DNA of 64,000 nt from Rhizobium sp. CG5 (GTDB taxonomy: Bacteria > Pseudomonadota > Alphaproteobacteria > Rhizobiales > Rhizobiaceae): positions 1-64,000 of the forward strand of contig NZ_JABAEF010000022.1 in NCBI RefSeq assembly GCF_023701945.1, written 5' to 3'. The number at the start of each line of letters is the position of its first letter. The stretch's first letter is position 1. Position numbers and translations under genes: made by a program. The notes under the pieces were generated by a model. That model was given only the letters and a program-made list of their open reading frames with translations, searched no databases and was not told the origin of the DNA. Shown piece after piece: positions 35,496 through 43,044 of this stretch.

Positions 35496-38078
35496 TTGCC
35501 CTTGCGCCATCTTGAACCCGCAGACGCAGACAAGAGCGAAGCCACTGGATTCAGGTGGTTTTTCGATAGCTTGCCGCTGCCGGCCGCGCTGCTTGGCCAC
35601 GACGGGAGCGTTCAGTCGGTCAATCCGCTGTTCTGCGAGCTTTGCGGCCGAAACGAATGGAGCCTGTTCGGCACACCGCTTGCCAATCTCATCCATCCCG
35701 ACGACCGGGCCATCTTTCAGGCCATGCTGACCTCGGCCATGCCGACGGTCCGACCACGACAGACGGAACTTCGCCTGATCGACCTTTCGGGCCGTGACCG
35801 CTTTGTGGCGGCGGCCATCGCCCCGCTGGCGCGCGGCATCTCTGGTTCGCTTCCGAGCCTGATCGTGCAGTTTACCGATGTCAGCGCCAACAAGACTGCT
35901 TTGGCCGACCTGACCGAGACCGAAAGCCGCTGGAATTCCGCTTTGATCTGCTCGGCGTCGGGTGTCTGGGATCATCGCCTGGATAACGGCCAGATGTATT
36001 ATTCGGATGTCTGGCGCAAAATCCGCGGGCTGGGGCCCGGAGATCCCTATCCACCGACCACGGAGGAATGGCTGGAACTGGTCCATCCCGACGACCGGGT
36101 CGGCGTGTTGCACAGCATCGAACGGCAAAACGCCGGCGATCCAAATTATACCACTTTCGAATACCGGGAGCGTCACAAGGACGGCCATTGGGTTTGGATC
36201 GAATGCCGCGGCGCCTGTGTCGAATGGGATGCTGACGGCCAGCCGGCGCGCATTATCGGCACGGACACCGATATCAGCGGGCGCAAGGCGTCGGAGGAAA
36301 TGCTGGCACGCATGTCGCGCCGGCTGAAACTGGCGCTTGAAGTCTCGCGCATCGGTGTCTTCGAAGCCGATTTCGACGCCGGCACAGCCCAGTGGGACGA
36401 AGGCATGCTGGGCATTTTCGGCCTTAGCGGTGAGCGCGGCGAGACAACGGTCGAGATCGGCGGAAAATGGGAGCAGATGCTGCATCGCGACGATGCCAAG
36501 CGGGTGTTCGAACGGGTCGATTATCACGTCCAGAATCTCTTACCCTTTTCCGACGAATATCGGATCATCCTGCAGGACGGTTCGGAGCGCTACATCCGCT
36601 CGCGGACCATGCCGTTCATCGACAACGACGGACACCGCAAGATGATTGGCGCCAATTGGGACGTCACGGCGGATCTCGCCCTGCATCACGAACTGGAGCG
36701 GGCAAAGGTCCTTGCCGAAGCGCGCAACAGCGAGTTGGAAATCACCAAGGCGCATATCGAGCATATCGCCCTGCACGACCATCTCACCGACCTGCCGAAC
36801 CGGCGCTATCTCGATGAGATGCTGGACGGTTTGGCGCAGAATTTCGCCGGCCAGGGCGGTGGCATTGCCGTGCTGCATATAGATCTCGACCGGTTCAAGC
36901 AGATCAACGACACGCTGGGTCACAATGCCGGCGACATGATGCTGAAGCATGCCTCAAGAGTGCTGAAGGCCAATGTGCGCGGCGGCGATTTCGTGGCGCG
37001 GATCGGCGGCGATGAATTTGTGTTCATTGCCCGATACGACGGATCCATGCGCGCGCTGTCCCATCTCGCCGACCGGATCATCGACAAGATGCGCAAGCCC
37101 GTCAACTACGAGGGCCACGAGTGCCGGGTCGGAGCCAGCATCGGCATCGCGTTCAGCAATGGTCCGCAGATCGACGCTCGCCAGTTGCTCTTAAATGCCG
37201 ACATCGCGCTTTACCATGCCAAGAACCGCGGGCGGAACCGGTATGAATTCTTCTCGACGGATTCGCGCCGCGAAATGGTCGCGACCAAGCGCGTTTCGGA
37301 CGAGATCCTGCGCGGCCTCGAATGTGACGAATTCACGCCCTACTACCAGTTCCAGTTCGATGCCAAGACCCTTGACATCGTCGGCGTCGAAACGCTGGCG
37401 CGATGGCAGCATCCGACGCGCGGCATTCTGACGCCCGACGCGTTTCTCACCATCGCCGACGATCTCGACGTCGTCGCGAACATCGATGGCCTGATCCTTG
37501 ACAAGGCGCTCGTTGATTTCGGCATATGGCGCGCTGCGGGCCTTGCCATTCCGAAACTTTCGGTCAACGTGTCGGCGCGGCGCCTGCATGATCCTTCCCT
37601 GAAGAAGACGCTCAGTGCCTTGGTCATGGAGCCGGGAACCGTATCGTTCGAATTGCTGGAATCGATCTTTCTCGACAAGCATGACGACCAGGTTGTCGAG
37701 AACCTCGCCCATCTCCAAGATATGGGCATTGACATCGAGATCGATGATTTCGGCACCGGCCACGCCTCGATCGTCAGCCTGCTGCGGCTTAATCCGCGTA
37801 CGCTCAAGATCGACCGGCAGCTGATCCAGTCGATCACGACCTCCAAGGAACAGCGCAAGCTGGTCGGTGCGATCATCGACATCGGCCATTCCCTGAACAT
37901 TGGCGTCATCGCCGAAGGCGTCGAAACGGCGGATCACGCCCATGTGCTGCTGGAACTGGGCTGCGACACGCTGCAGGGTTTCGGCCTTGCCCGGCCCATG
38001 GCCTCCGCGGATGTCCAGGCCTTCATCACCGCCCAGTCCTGGCGGCAGGGAATGCTCGGCCGCAAGCCAACGCACTGA
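35496..38078 (+). CDS. PAS-PAS-PAS-GGDEF-EAL cyclic-di-GMP signalling protein
   Basis: 860 residues with a TTG start that is uncertain. Three PAS-type domains lie at about 20-130, 140-268 and 280-405; no signal peptide or membrane helix, so it is cytosolic. The GGDEF domain (about 420-580) has an intact GGDEF motif near 505 and an I-site RGGD five residues before it. The EAL domain (about 595-850) has ETLARW in place of EALARW, DDFGTG and AEGVET, with the metal-binding residues present. Both synthesis and hydrolysis look possible, with PAS input deciding. Confidence 0.92.
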   Translation: MPLRHLEPADADKSEATGFRWFFDSLPLPAALLGHDGSVQSVNPLFCELCGRNEWSLFGTPLANLIHPDDRAIFQAMLTSAMPTVRPRQTELRLIDLSGRDRFVAAAIAPLARGISGSLPSLIVQFTDVSANKTALADLTETESRWNSALICSASGVWDHRLDNGQMYYSDVWRKIRGLGPGDPYPPTTEEWLELVHPDDRVGVLHSIERQNAGDPNYTTFEYRERHKDGHWVWIECRGACVEWDADGQPARIIGTDTDISGRKASEEMLARMSRRLKLALEVSRIGVFEADFDAGTAQWDEGMLGIFGLSGERGETTVEIGGKWEQMLHRDDAKRVFERVDYHVQNLLPFSDEYRIILQDGSERYIRSRTMPFIDNDGHRKMIGANWDVTADLALHHELERAKVLAEARNSELEITKAHIEHIALHDHLTDLPNRRYLDEMLDGLAQNFAGQGGGIAVLHIDLDRFKQINDTLGHNAGDMMLKHASRVLKANVRGGDFVARIGGDEFVFIARYDGSMRALSHLADRIIDKMRKPVNYEGHECRVGASIGIAFSNGPQIDARQLLLNADIALYHAKNRGRNRYEFFSTDSRREMVATKRVSDEILRGLECDEFTPYYQFQFDAKTLDIVGVETLARWQHPTRGILTPDAFLTIADDLDVVANIDGLILDKALVDFGIWRAAGLAIPKLSVNVSARRLHDPSLKKTLSALVMEPGTVSFELLESIFLDKHDDQVVENLAHLQDMGIDIEIDDFGTGHASIVSLLRLNPRTLKIDRQLIQSITTSKEQRKLVGAIIDIGHSLNIGVIAEGVETADHAHVLLELGCDTLQGFGLARPMASADVQAFITAQSWRQGMLGRKPTH

Positions 38079-38122
38079 CAAGGCAGACCGGTCGGGGACT
38101 ATACCTGGCCCCAAAACGACAA

Positions 38123-38152
38123 AAGCGCGCGTTGACAGGGTCACGCGCGCTT
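38123..38152 (-). terminator. Rho-independent terminator after DUF1476 gene
   Basis: A 10-bp stem AAGCGCGCGT/ACGCGCGCTT with a 10-base loop lies between two convergent genes. On the minus strand it continues into TTGTCGTTTT, so it serves mainly the DUF1476 gene, but it could also stop the plus-strand gene. Confidence 0.8.
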
Positions 38153-38171
38153 GTTCGGTGTTGAAAGTCGC

Positions 38172-38486
38172 TTAGTTGCTCTGGACCTGATCCACGGCCT
38201 GGGCCAGGAGTTCCAGCATCTTGGCGCGGATCTCGTCGTCGCTGATGGACACGCCGCCGGCCGTCAGGTCGGTGCGGACCTTGCGGAACACGTCCTCGTC
38301 GCCGGCTTCCTCGAAATCGGACGCCACCACGTCCTTGGCATAGGCGTCCGCATCGGCATGACCGAGCAGTCCGGCGGCCCAAAGGCCGAGCAGCTTGTTA
38401 CGCCGTGCTTCCGCCCTGAACTTCAGATCCTGGTCATGCGCGAACTTGTTTTCGAAAGCTTTTTCGCGATCACTGATGCCGCTCAT
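38172..38486 (-). CDS. DUF1476 protein, F1-ATPase zeta-subunit family
   Basis: 104 residues. The family is the alphaproteobacterial F1-ATPase inhibitor (zeta subunit) first found in Paracoccus; starts SGISDREKAFENKFAHDQDLKFRAEARRN and contains KLLGLWAAGLLG and VRTDLTAGGVSISDDEIRAKM. The N-terminal helix would enter the F1 catalytic interface. It is a stand-alone gene here, next to purC but divergent from it. An ATPase role in this strain is inferred from the family. Confidence 0.87.
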   Translation of the reverse strand: MSGISDREKAFENKFAHDQDLKFRAEARRNKLLGLWAAGLLGHADADAYAKDVVASDFEEAGDEDVFRKVRTDLTAGGVSISDDEIRAKMLELLAQAVDQVQSN

Positions 38487-38629
38487 CTGCGTCTCCCAAA
38501 ATAATGCCGTGGATTGCGGGGTTTGTTTCCCCCATTAATCAAAAGCCTGTACAAAGTGCAATGCACCGTTTGTCGATTCTAAGGCCTGTTCCCATTTGGA
38601 CGAAATAAAGGGAAGGAACAACAGCCGCA

Positions 38630-38658
38630 TTGTGAAAACCTCCGGTTTCCGCTAAGGG
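38630..38658 (+). promoter_or_regulatory. purC promoter
   Basis: TTGTGA (38630-38635), 17 bases, TAAGGG (38653-38658), 62 bases before the purC ATG. Resembles the purB promoter. Confidence 0.45.
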
Positions 38659-38720
38659 ACCGCTTCAATGATCGACCCAACGCGTCCCTTGAGCGACGCC
38701 AACAGCAGAGACAACCAGCC

Positions 38721-39485
38721 ATGAACCGTCGCCGCCGTATTTACGAAGGCAAGGCAAAGATCCTTTATGAAGGACCGGAGCCGGGCACGCTGATCCAGTT
38801 CTTCAAGGACGACGCCACCGCGTTCAACAAGAAGAAGCATGATGTCATCGACGGCAAGGGTGTCCTGAACAACCGAATTTCGGAATATGTGTTCACGAAC
38901 CTGAACAAGATCGGCATCCCCACCCATTTCATCCGCCGCCTCAACATGCGCGAGCAGCTGATCAAGGAAGTGGAGATCATTCCGCTCGAGATCGTCGTGC
39001 GCAATGTGGCGGCCGGCTCGCTGTCGAAGCGCCTCGGTATCGAGGAAGGCGTGGTCCTGCCTCGCTCCATCATCGAATTCTATTACAAGTCCGACGCGCT
39101 CGAGGATCCGATCGTCTCCGAAGAGCATATCACCGCCTTCGGCTGGGCCAATCCCGCCGAACTCGACGACATCATGGCGCTGGCCATTCGCGTCAACGAC
39201 TTCCTGAGCGGTCTCTTCCTCGGCATCGGCATCCAGCTCGTCGATTTCAAGATCGAATGCGGCCGGCTTTACGAAGGCGACATGATGCGCATCATCCTGG
39301 CGGACGAGATTTCGCCGGACAGCTGCCGTCTGTGGGATATCGAGACCAACGAAAAGCTCGACAAGGACCGCTTCCGCCAGGATCTCGGCGGATTGCTGGA
39401 AGCCTATCAGGAAGTCGCCCGCCGTCTCGGCATCATCAACGAGAACGAGCCGCTGCGCGGCACCGGACCGGTTCTGGTCAAGTAA
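38721..39485 (+). CDS. purC: SAICAR synthetase
   Basis: 254 residues, converts CAIR and aspartate to SAICAR in the purine pathway. Begins NRRRRIYEGKAKILYEGPEPGT; the ATP-binding region EIIPLEIVVRNVAAGSL and signature LVDFKIECGR are present. The first of purC-purS-(coiled coil)-purQ, all on the plus strand. A purS start follows 17 bases after its stop. Ribosome site weak (ACAACC), which is normal in this genome. Confidence 0.97.
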   Translation: MNRRRRIYEGKAKILYEGPEPGTLIQFFKDDATAFNKKKHDVIDGKGVLNNRISEYVFTNLNKIGIPTHFIRRLNMREQLIKEVEIIPLEIVVRNVAAGSLSKRLGIEEGVVLPRSIIEFYYKSDALEDPIVSEEHITAFGWANPAELDDIMALAIRVNDFLSGLFLGIGIQLVDFKIECGRLYEGDMMRIILADEISPDSCRLWDIETNEKLDKDRFRQDLGGLLEAYQEVARRLGIINENEPLRGTGPVLVK

Positions 39486-39502
39486 CAACGGAGAGAGTGG
39501 AA

Positions 39503-39745
39503 GTGATCAAGGCACGCGTGACCGTCACACTGAAGAATGGCGTTCTCGACCCGCAGGGCAAGGCGATCGAAGGCGCGCTCGGCGCGCTCGGTTTCGACGG
39601 CGTCGGACATATCCGCCAGGGCAAGGTTTTCGATCTTGAACTGGACGGCACCGACACGGCCAAGGCCGAGGCCGACCTCAAGGCGATGTGCGAAAAGCTG
39701 CTCGCCAACACGGTCATCGAGAACTATACTATCGCTCTCGCCTAA
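39503..39745 (+). CDS. purS: FGAM synthase subunit PurS
   Basis: 80 residues with a GTG start preceded by GGAGAGAG. PurS bridges the glutaminase PurQ and the synthetase PurL in the three-part FGAM synthase of Gram-positives and alphaproteobacteria. The sequence KARVTVTLKNGVLDPQGKAIEGALGALGF is typical. It is followed by a small coiled-coil gene in place of direct contact with purQ. Confidence 0.95.
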   Translation: MIKARVTVTLKNGVLDPQGKAIEGALGALGFDGVGHIRQGKVFDLELDGTDTAKAEADLKAMCEKLLANTVIENYTIALA

Positions 39746-39763
39746 CGGTTGAAGGGTGATGCG

Positions 39764-40021
39764 ATGGCTGAAGTCACGAGTGAGCTCTTATTTGAGCTGA
39801 TGAAGCGGATGCATACGGATCTGGCCGGCCTGAAGGACGGTCAAAAGGATATCCGGCAGGACCTGTTGAGCCTGCGCAACCAGATTCATCTCCTGCAGGG
39901 CGACTTCAATACCATGCGCGGATCCCTCGCGCATTTCGAGACACGACTAGACCGCATCGAAAATCGGCTGGAGTTGCGTGAACTCCAGGAAGCACAATCA
40001 AGGTTCGAGCCACATCCATGA
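39764..40021 (+). CDS. Small coiled-coil protein inserted between purS and purQ
   Basis: 85 residues, with no cysteine, signal or membrane segment. Two heptad-rich helices: LLFELMKRMHTDLAGLKDG with IRQDLLSLRNQI, then FETRLDRIENRLELRELQEAQ. Its stop overlaps the purQ ATG (ATGA) and it starts 18 bases after purS, so it is co-translated with the purine enzymes although it is not a pathway enzyme. Composition is more AT-rich than its neighbours. It resembles the coiled-coil gene at 7144-7365 in the same positions (AGxxxxxxxxIRxxxxSxxxxI and RIxxRL). Not recognised as any named family. Confidence 0.8.
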   Translation: MAEVTSELLFELMKRMHTDLAGLKDGQKDIRQDLLSLRNQIHLLQGDFNTMRGSLAHFETRLDRIENRLELRELQEAQSRFEPHP

Positions 40022-40689
40022 AATCAGCCGTCGTTCAACTTCCAGGCCTCAATCGCGACCGTGACATGCTGGCGGCGCTGACCAAGATTTCCGGCCATGC
40101 GCCGATCACCGTCTGGCAGACGGAAACCGAAATCCCCGATGTCGACCTGATCGTCATTCCCGGCGGGTTTTCCTATGGCGATTATCTGCGCTGCGGCGCC
40201 ATTGCTGCGCGCATGCCGGTCATGCAGGCGATCAAGGCCAAGGCGGAACAGGGCGTCAAAGTTCTCGGCGTCTGCAACGGCTTCCAGATCCTGGTCGAAG
40301 CCGGCATGCTGCCCGGCGCGTTGATGCGCAATGCCTCGCTGAAATTTGTGTGCCGCGAGATCAAGCTGAAGGTGGTCAACGACGACACAGACTTTACCCG
40401 CGCCTATGCCAAGGATCAGGTGATCCGCTGCCCGGTCGCCCATCACGACGGCAATTATTTCGCCGATGCCGAGACGCTGAAAAGCATCGAGGACAATGGC
40501 CAGGTGGTGTTCCGCTATGCTGACGGCACCAATCCGAACGGTTCGATGAACGACATTGCCGCCGTCATCAATGCGCGCGGCAATGTGCTGGGCATGATGC
40601 CGCATCCGGAAAACCTGATCGAAGCGGCCCATGGCGGCAATGACGGCCGCGGCATCTTTGCCTCGGCACTCGACGTAATCGCTGCTTAA
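40018..40689 (+). CDS. purQ: FGAM synthase subunit PurQ (glutaminase)
   Basis: 223 residues, class I glutamine amidotransferase that supplies ammonia to PurL. The nucleophile is C86 in GVCNGFQIL, with the catalytic His/Glu in MMPHPE near the C-terminus. The start overlaps the preceding coiled-coil gene by four bases. FSYGDYLRCGAIA and YADGTNPNGS are family marks. The last gene of this pur block; purL is 2.3 kb downstream. Confidence 0.97.
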   Translation: MKSAVVQLPGLNRDRDMLAALTKISGHAPITVWQTETEIPDVDLIVIPGGFSYGDYLRCGAIAARMPVMQAIKAKAEQGVKVLGVCNGFQILVEAGMLPGALMRNASLKFVCREIKLKVVNDDTDFTRAYAKDQVIRCPVAHHDGNYFADAETLKSIEDNGQVVFRYADGTNPNGSMNDIAAVINARGNVLGMMPHPENLIEAAHGGNDGRGIFASALDVIAA

Positions 40690-40735
40690 CTGTCAGCGTG
40701 ATAGGGAGGGCGAAAGCCCCAACCGAAAGCATTTC

Positions 40736-41122
40736 ATGCGCATTGCCCTTACCGTCTTCGCCTGCCTCGGCCTTCTGGCCCTCTCCGCCTGCCAGCCGAA
40801 GGCACCCGGCCCCGCGGCCAGAACGCAATCGGCGCTCGACGTCATGGAGAAAGTGGCGGTCGGCGCCAATCGCTGCTGGATGAAATCCGGCGATGCGGCC
40901 TTCAAGGCCTATGAGATGGCGCCGGAGCTGAATTCCTTCAGCGGCAAGCCGCGTTTTCTGCTGGTGCGGCGCGGCAGCCGGGACATCCGCCCGGTTCTGG
41001 TCGTGCAGGCCGAAGGCCGGCCTGCCAAGCTGAGCGCCTTCGGTCCGATGATGGGCGAGCCGACGGCTGCCCGTATCGCCGCCGACGTCAAGCGTTGGGC
41101 GGCCGGCGACAAGGGCTGCTGA
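40736..41122 (+). CDS. Small predicted lipoprotein
   Basis: 128 residues. A lipoprotein signal peptide (ALTVFACLGLLALSAC) has its lipobox LSAC at about 16-19, so cysteine 19 would be lipidated. The mature part is short and has two further cysteines (NRCWM and the terminal GC), one likely disulfide. Not a named family that I recognise. It follows purQ by 46 bases in the same direction; role unknown. Confidence 0.8.
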   Translation: MRIALTVFACLGLLALSACQPKAPGPAARTQSALDVMEKVAVGANRCWMKSGDAAFKAYEMAPELNSFSGKPRFLLVRRGSRDIRPVLVVQAEGRPAKLSAFGPMMGEPTAARIAADVKRWAAGDKGC

Positions 41123-41170
41123 TCGGCGTCAGCGCAGATCGCGATTGCTGACCGAGACGACCGCCAGAGA

Positions 41171-41410
41171 TTACCGCCAGAACGGCTGGCTTGCCTCGCG
41201 GAGCGCCTGAGCCCGCGTGACACCGATATCGCGCAATTGCTCGTCGGTCAGATCCGCCAGCGTCTTGCGGCTGCGGCGCTTGTCGATGCGCGTCATGCAC
41301 CAGGACCAAGCGGCGGAGAGCAGACCCGCGCGCTTTGCCTGCAGCGCCTTCGTCTCGGTGGAACCGGATAGCAGTGATTGACATCCAGATATTGTATCGA
41401 TTGCACTCAT
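41171..41410 (-). CDS. DUF1127 small protein
   Basis: 79 residues. The C-terminal DUF1127 motif LADLTDEQLRDIGVTRAQALREA is clear; the N-terminal half, including WSWCMTRIDKRRSRK, is basic. Small DUF1127 proteins in rhizobia bind RNA or other proteins and affect phosphate and carbon metabolism; this family function is established only for a few members. Divergent from the MocR gene, sharing its regulatory region; the first operator half lies within its first codons. Confidence 0.85.
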   Translation of the reverse strand: MSAIDTISGCQSLLSGSTETKALQAKRAGLLSAAWSWCMTRIDKRRSRKTLADLTDEQLRDIGVTRAQALREASQPFWR

Positions 41411-41479
41411 AACATTCCAGCCAATCCTTCGATTTCGGATGACAATGCTGATAGCTTGACAGAGATACCGATACAATAT
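41389..41479. promoter_or_regulatory. MocR/DUF1127 divergent promoter region with inverted operator repeats
   Basis: ATATTGTATCG (41389-41399) and CGATACAATAT (41469-41479) are perfect 11-bp inverted repeats about 70 bases apart. One lies in the start of the DUF1127 gene and one between the divergent promoters. For MocR, TTGACA (41456-41461) and TAGGGA (41479-41484) are spaced 17. For DUF1127, TTGTAT (41471-41476) and TATCAG (41448-41453) are spaced 17, with the -35 inside the second repeat. This layout fits binding and looping by the MocR-type dimer. The repeats are seen; their use is inferred. Confidence 0.55.
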
Positions 41480-41493
41480 AGGGAATTGTCACC

Positions 41494-42912
41494 ATGACAA
41501 ATTGGATTCCCAATCTCTCCGCGGGTTCCGGTCCGCTTTACAGTCGGCTTGCCGATCAGATCGAACGGGCGATTTCGGACGGCGCCCTGCCGCCCGGCGC
41601 CAAATTGCCGCCGCAGCGCAATCTCGCCTATGATCTCGGGGTGACAATCGGTACAATCGGTCGCGCCTATACGATGATCCGCGAGCGCGGCCTTGTCAGC
41701 GGCGAAGTCGGGCGGGGCACCTATGTGCTGGACCGCTCAACGGAGGCGCCGGATGCAGCCCTCGATCCGGTCAGCGTCAACCTCGCCGGCACGCGCGTCA
41801 TCAACGCGCCACCGGGCAAGATCCGCTTCGACAGTACGGCAGCGCCCGATATCGGCCAGGGCGTGATCCTTGGCCGGATGTTCGCCGAGATGATGCGCGA
41901 CCATCCGTCCGAGATCTCCAGTTACACCCGCAGCTTTCCGCAGACCTGGTTCGAGGCCGGTCAGACATGGCTGTCGCGCGGGCCATGGTCGCCGGAGATC
42001 GACAGTATCGTGCCGACGCTCGGCGCCCATGCCGGCGTCATGGCGGTTCTGTCGGCCGTCACCGCACCCGGCGACAAGATCGTCTTCGAGAACCTCACCT
42101 ATTCGCAGATCAGCCGCAGCGCCGGCCTGATCGGTCGCCGCAGCATTCAGGTGGAATCGGATGAACACGGGCTGATCCCCGAGGATTTCGAGCGGGTCTG
42201 CGCGCAGCAACACCCGAGAGCCGCCTTCCTGATGCCCTCGGCGCAGAACCCGACAGTCGCCACCCTTTCCCTGAAGCGGCGCCAGCAGATCGCCGAGATC
42301 GCCCGGACCCATTCCGTCTGGCTGATCGAGGACAATCTCTACGGCTCGATGGCCGACGACGACCTGCCGTTGCTGGCAGAACTGGCGCCTGACCGCACCT
42401 TTCTGGTCGGTGGCCTGTCGAAATCGGTGGCGGCCGGCGTGCGCGGCGGCTGGGTCGCCTGCCCCCCACATTTCAGCCAGCGCATCCGCATTGCCCACAA
42501 GATGGTGACCGGTGGCATCCCGTTCATGCTGGCCGAAATCTGCGCGCGGCTGGTGCTGTCGGGCGAGGCTGCGGCCATTCGCCGGAAATGCATCGACGAG
42601 ATCAATGCGCGCCAGCGCATCGCCCACGAGATCCTGTCCTGTCTCGACTACCAGTCGCTGCCCAACATTCCATTCCTGTGGCTGAAATTGCCGGAGCCTT
42701 GGCTGTCCGGCACGTTCCGCAATGCAGCCCTTGATGCCGGTGTTCTGGTCGATGACGAAGACGAGTTCAAGGCGGGCCGGCCGGACAAGGTCTTCCACCG
42801 TGCCCGCATCGGCTATTCGGCTCCGGCCGACCGCGAAGAGGTGCGCCAGGGCATGCTGACCCTGCGCCGCCTGCTCGACAATGGTCGCTCCGGCTATGAC
42901 AGCTATGCCTGA
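41494..42912 (+). CDS. MocR-family regulator (GntR HTH plus aminotransferase domain)
   Basis: 472 residues. The N-terminal ~75 residues are a GntR winged helix (YSRLADQIERAISDGALPPGAKLPPQRNLAYDLGV). The remaining ~380 form a type-I PLP aminotransferase fold; the PLP lysine is probably in VGGLSKSVAAGVRGGW, with a family-typical GTYVLDRS linker. MocR proteins sense amino acids or vitamin B6 compounds through PLP. It is divergent from the DUF1127 gene, with 83 bases between. Ribosome site is poor; the start codon lies close to the predicted transcription start. Confidence 0.93.
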   Translation: MTNWIPNLSAGSGPLYSRLADQIERAISDGALPPGAKLPPQRNLAYDLGVTIGTIGRAYTMIRERGLVSGEVGRGTYVLDRSTEAPDAALDPVSVNLAGTRVINAPPGKIRFDSTAAPDIGQGVILGRMFAEMMRDHPSEISSYTRSFPQTWFEAGQTWLSRGPWSPEIDSIVPTLGAHAGVMAVLSAVTAPGDKIVFENLTYSQISRSAGLIGRRSIQVESDEHGLIPEDFERVCAQQHPRAAFLMPSAQNPTVATLSLKRRQQIAEIARTHSVWLIEDNLYGSMADDDLPLLAELAPDRTFLVGGLSKSVAAGVRGGWVACPPHFSQRIRIAHKMVTGGIPFMLAEICARLVLSGEAAAIRRKCIDEINARQRIAHEILSCLDYQSLPNIPFLWLKLPEPWLSGTFRNAALDAGVLVDDEDEFKAGRPDKVFHRARIGYSAPADREEVRQGMLTLRRLLDNGRSGYDSYA

Positions 42913-43044
42913 AGGGCGCCGCCCGGCGGAATTGGTGGATTGCCGCGCAATCGTGCCTTCAGGACAACACTTTCCTGTCGCACCGGCTGGCGGCATGCGC
43001 TAAAGAGACGTCAGAACCTCTCCTGAATGGATCTGACGGCACCG

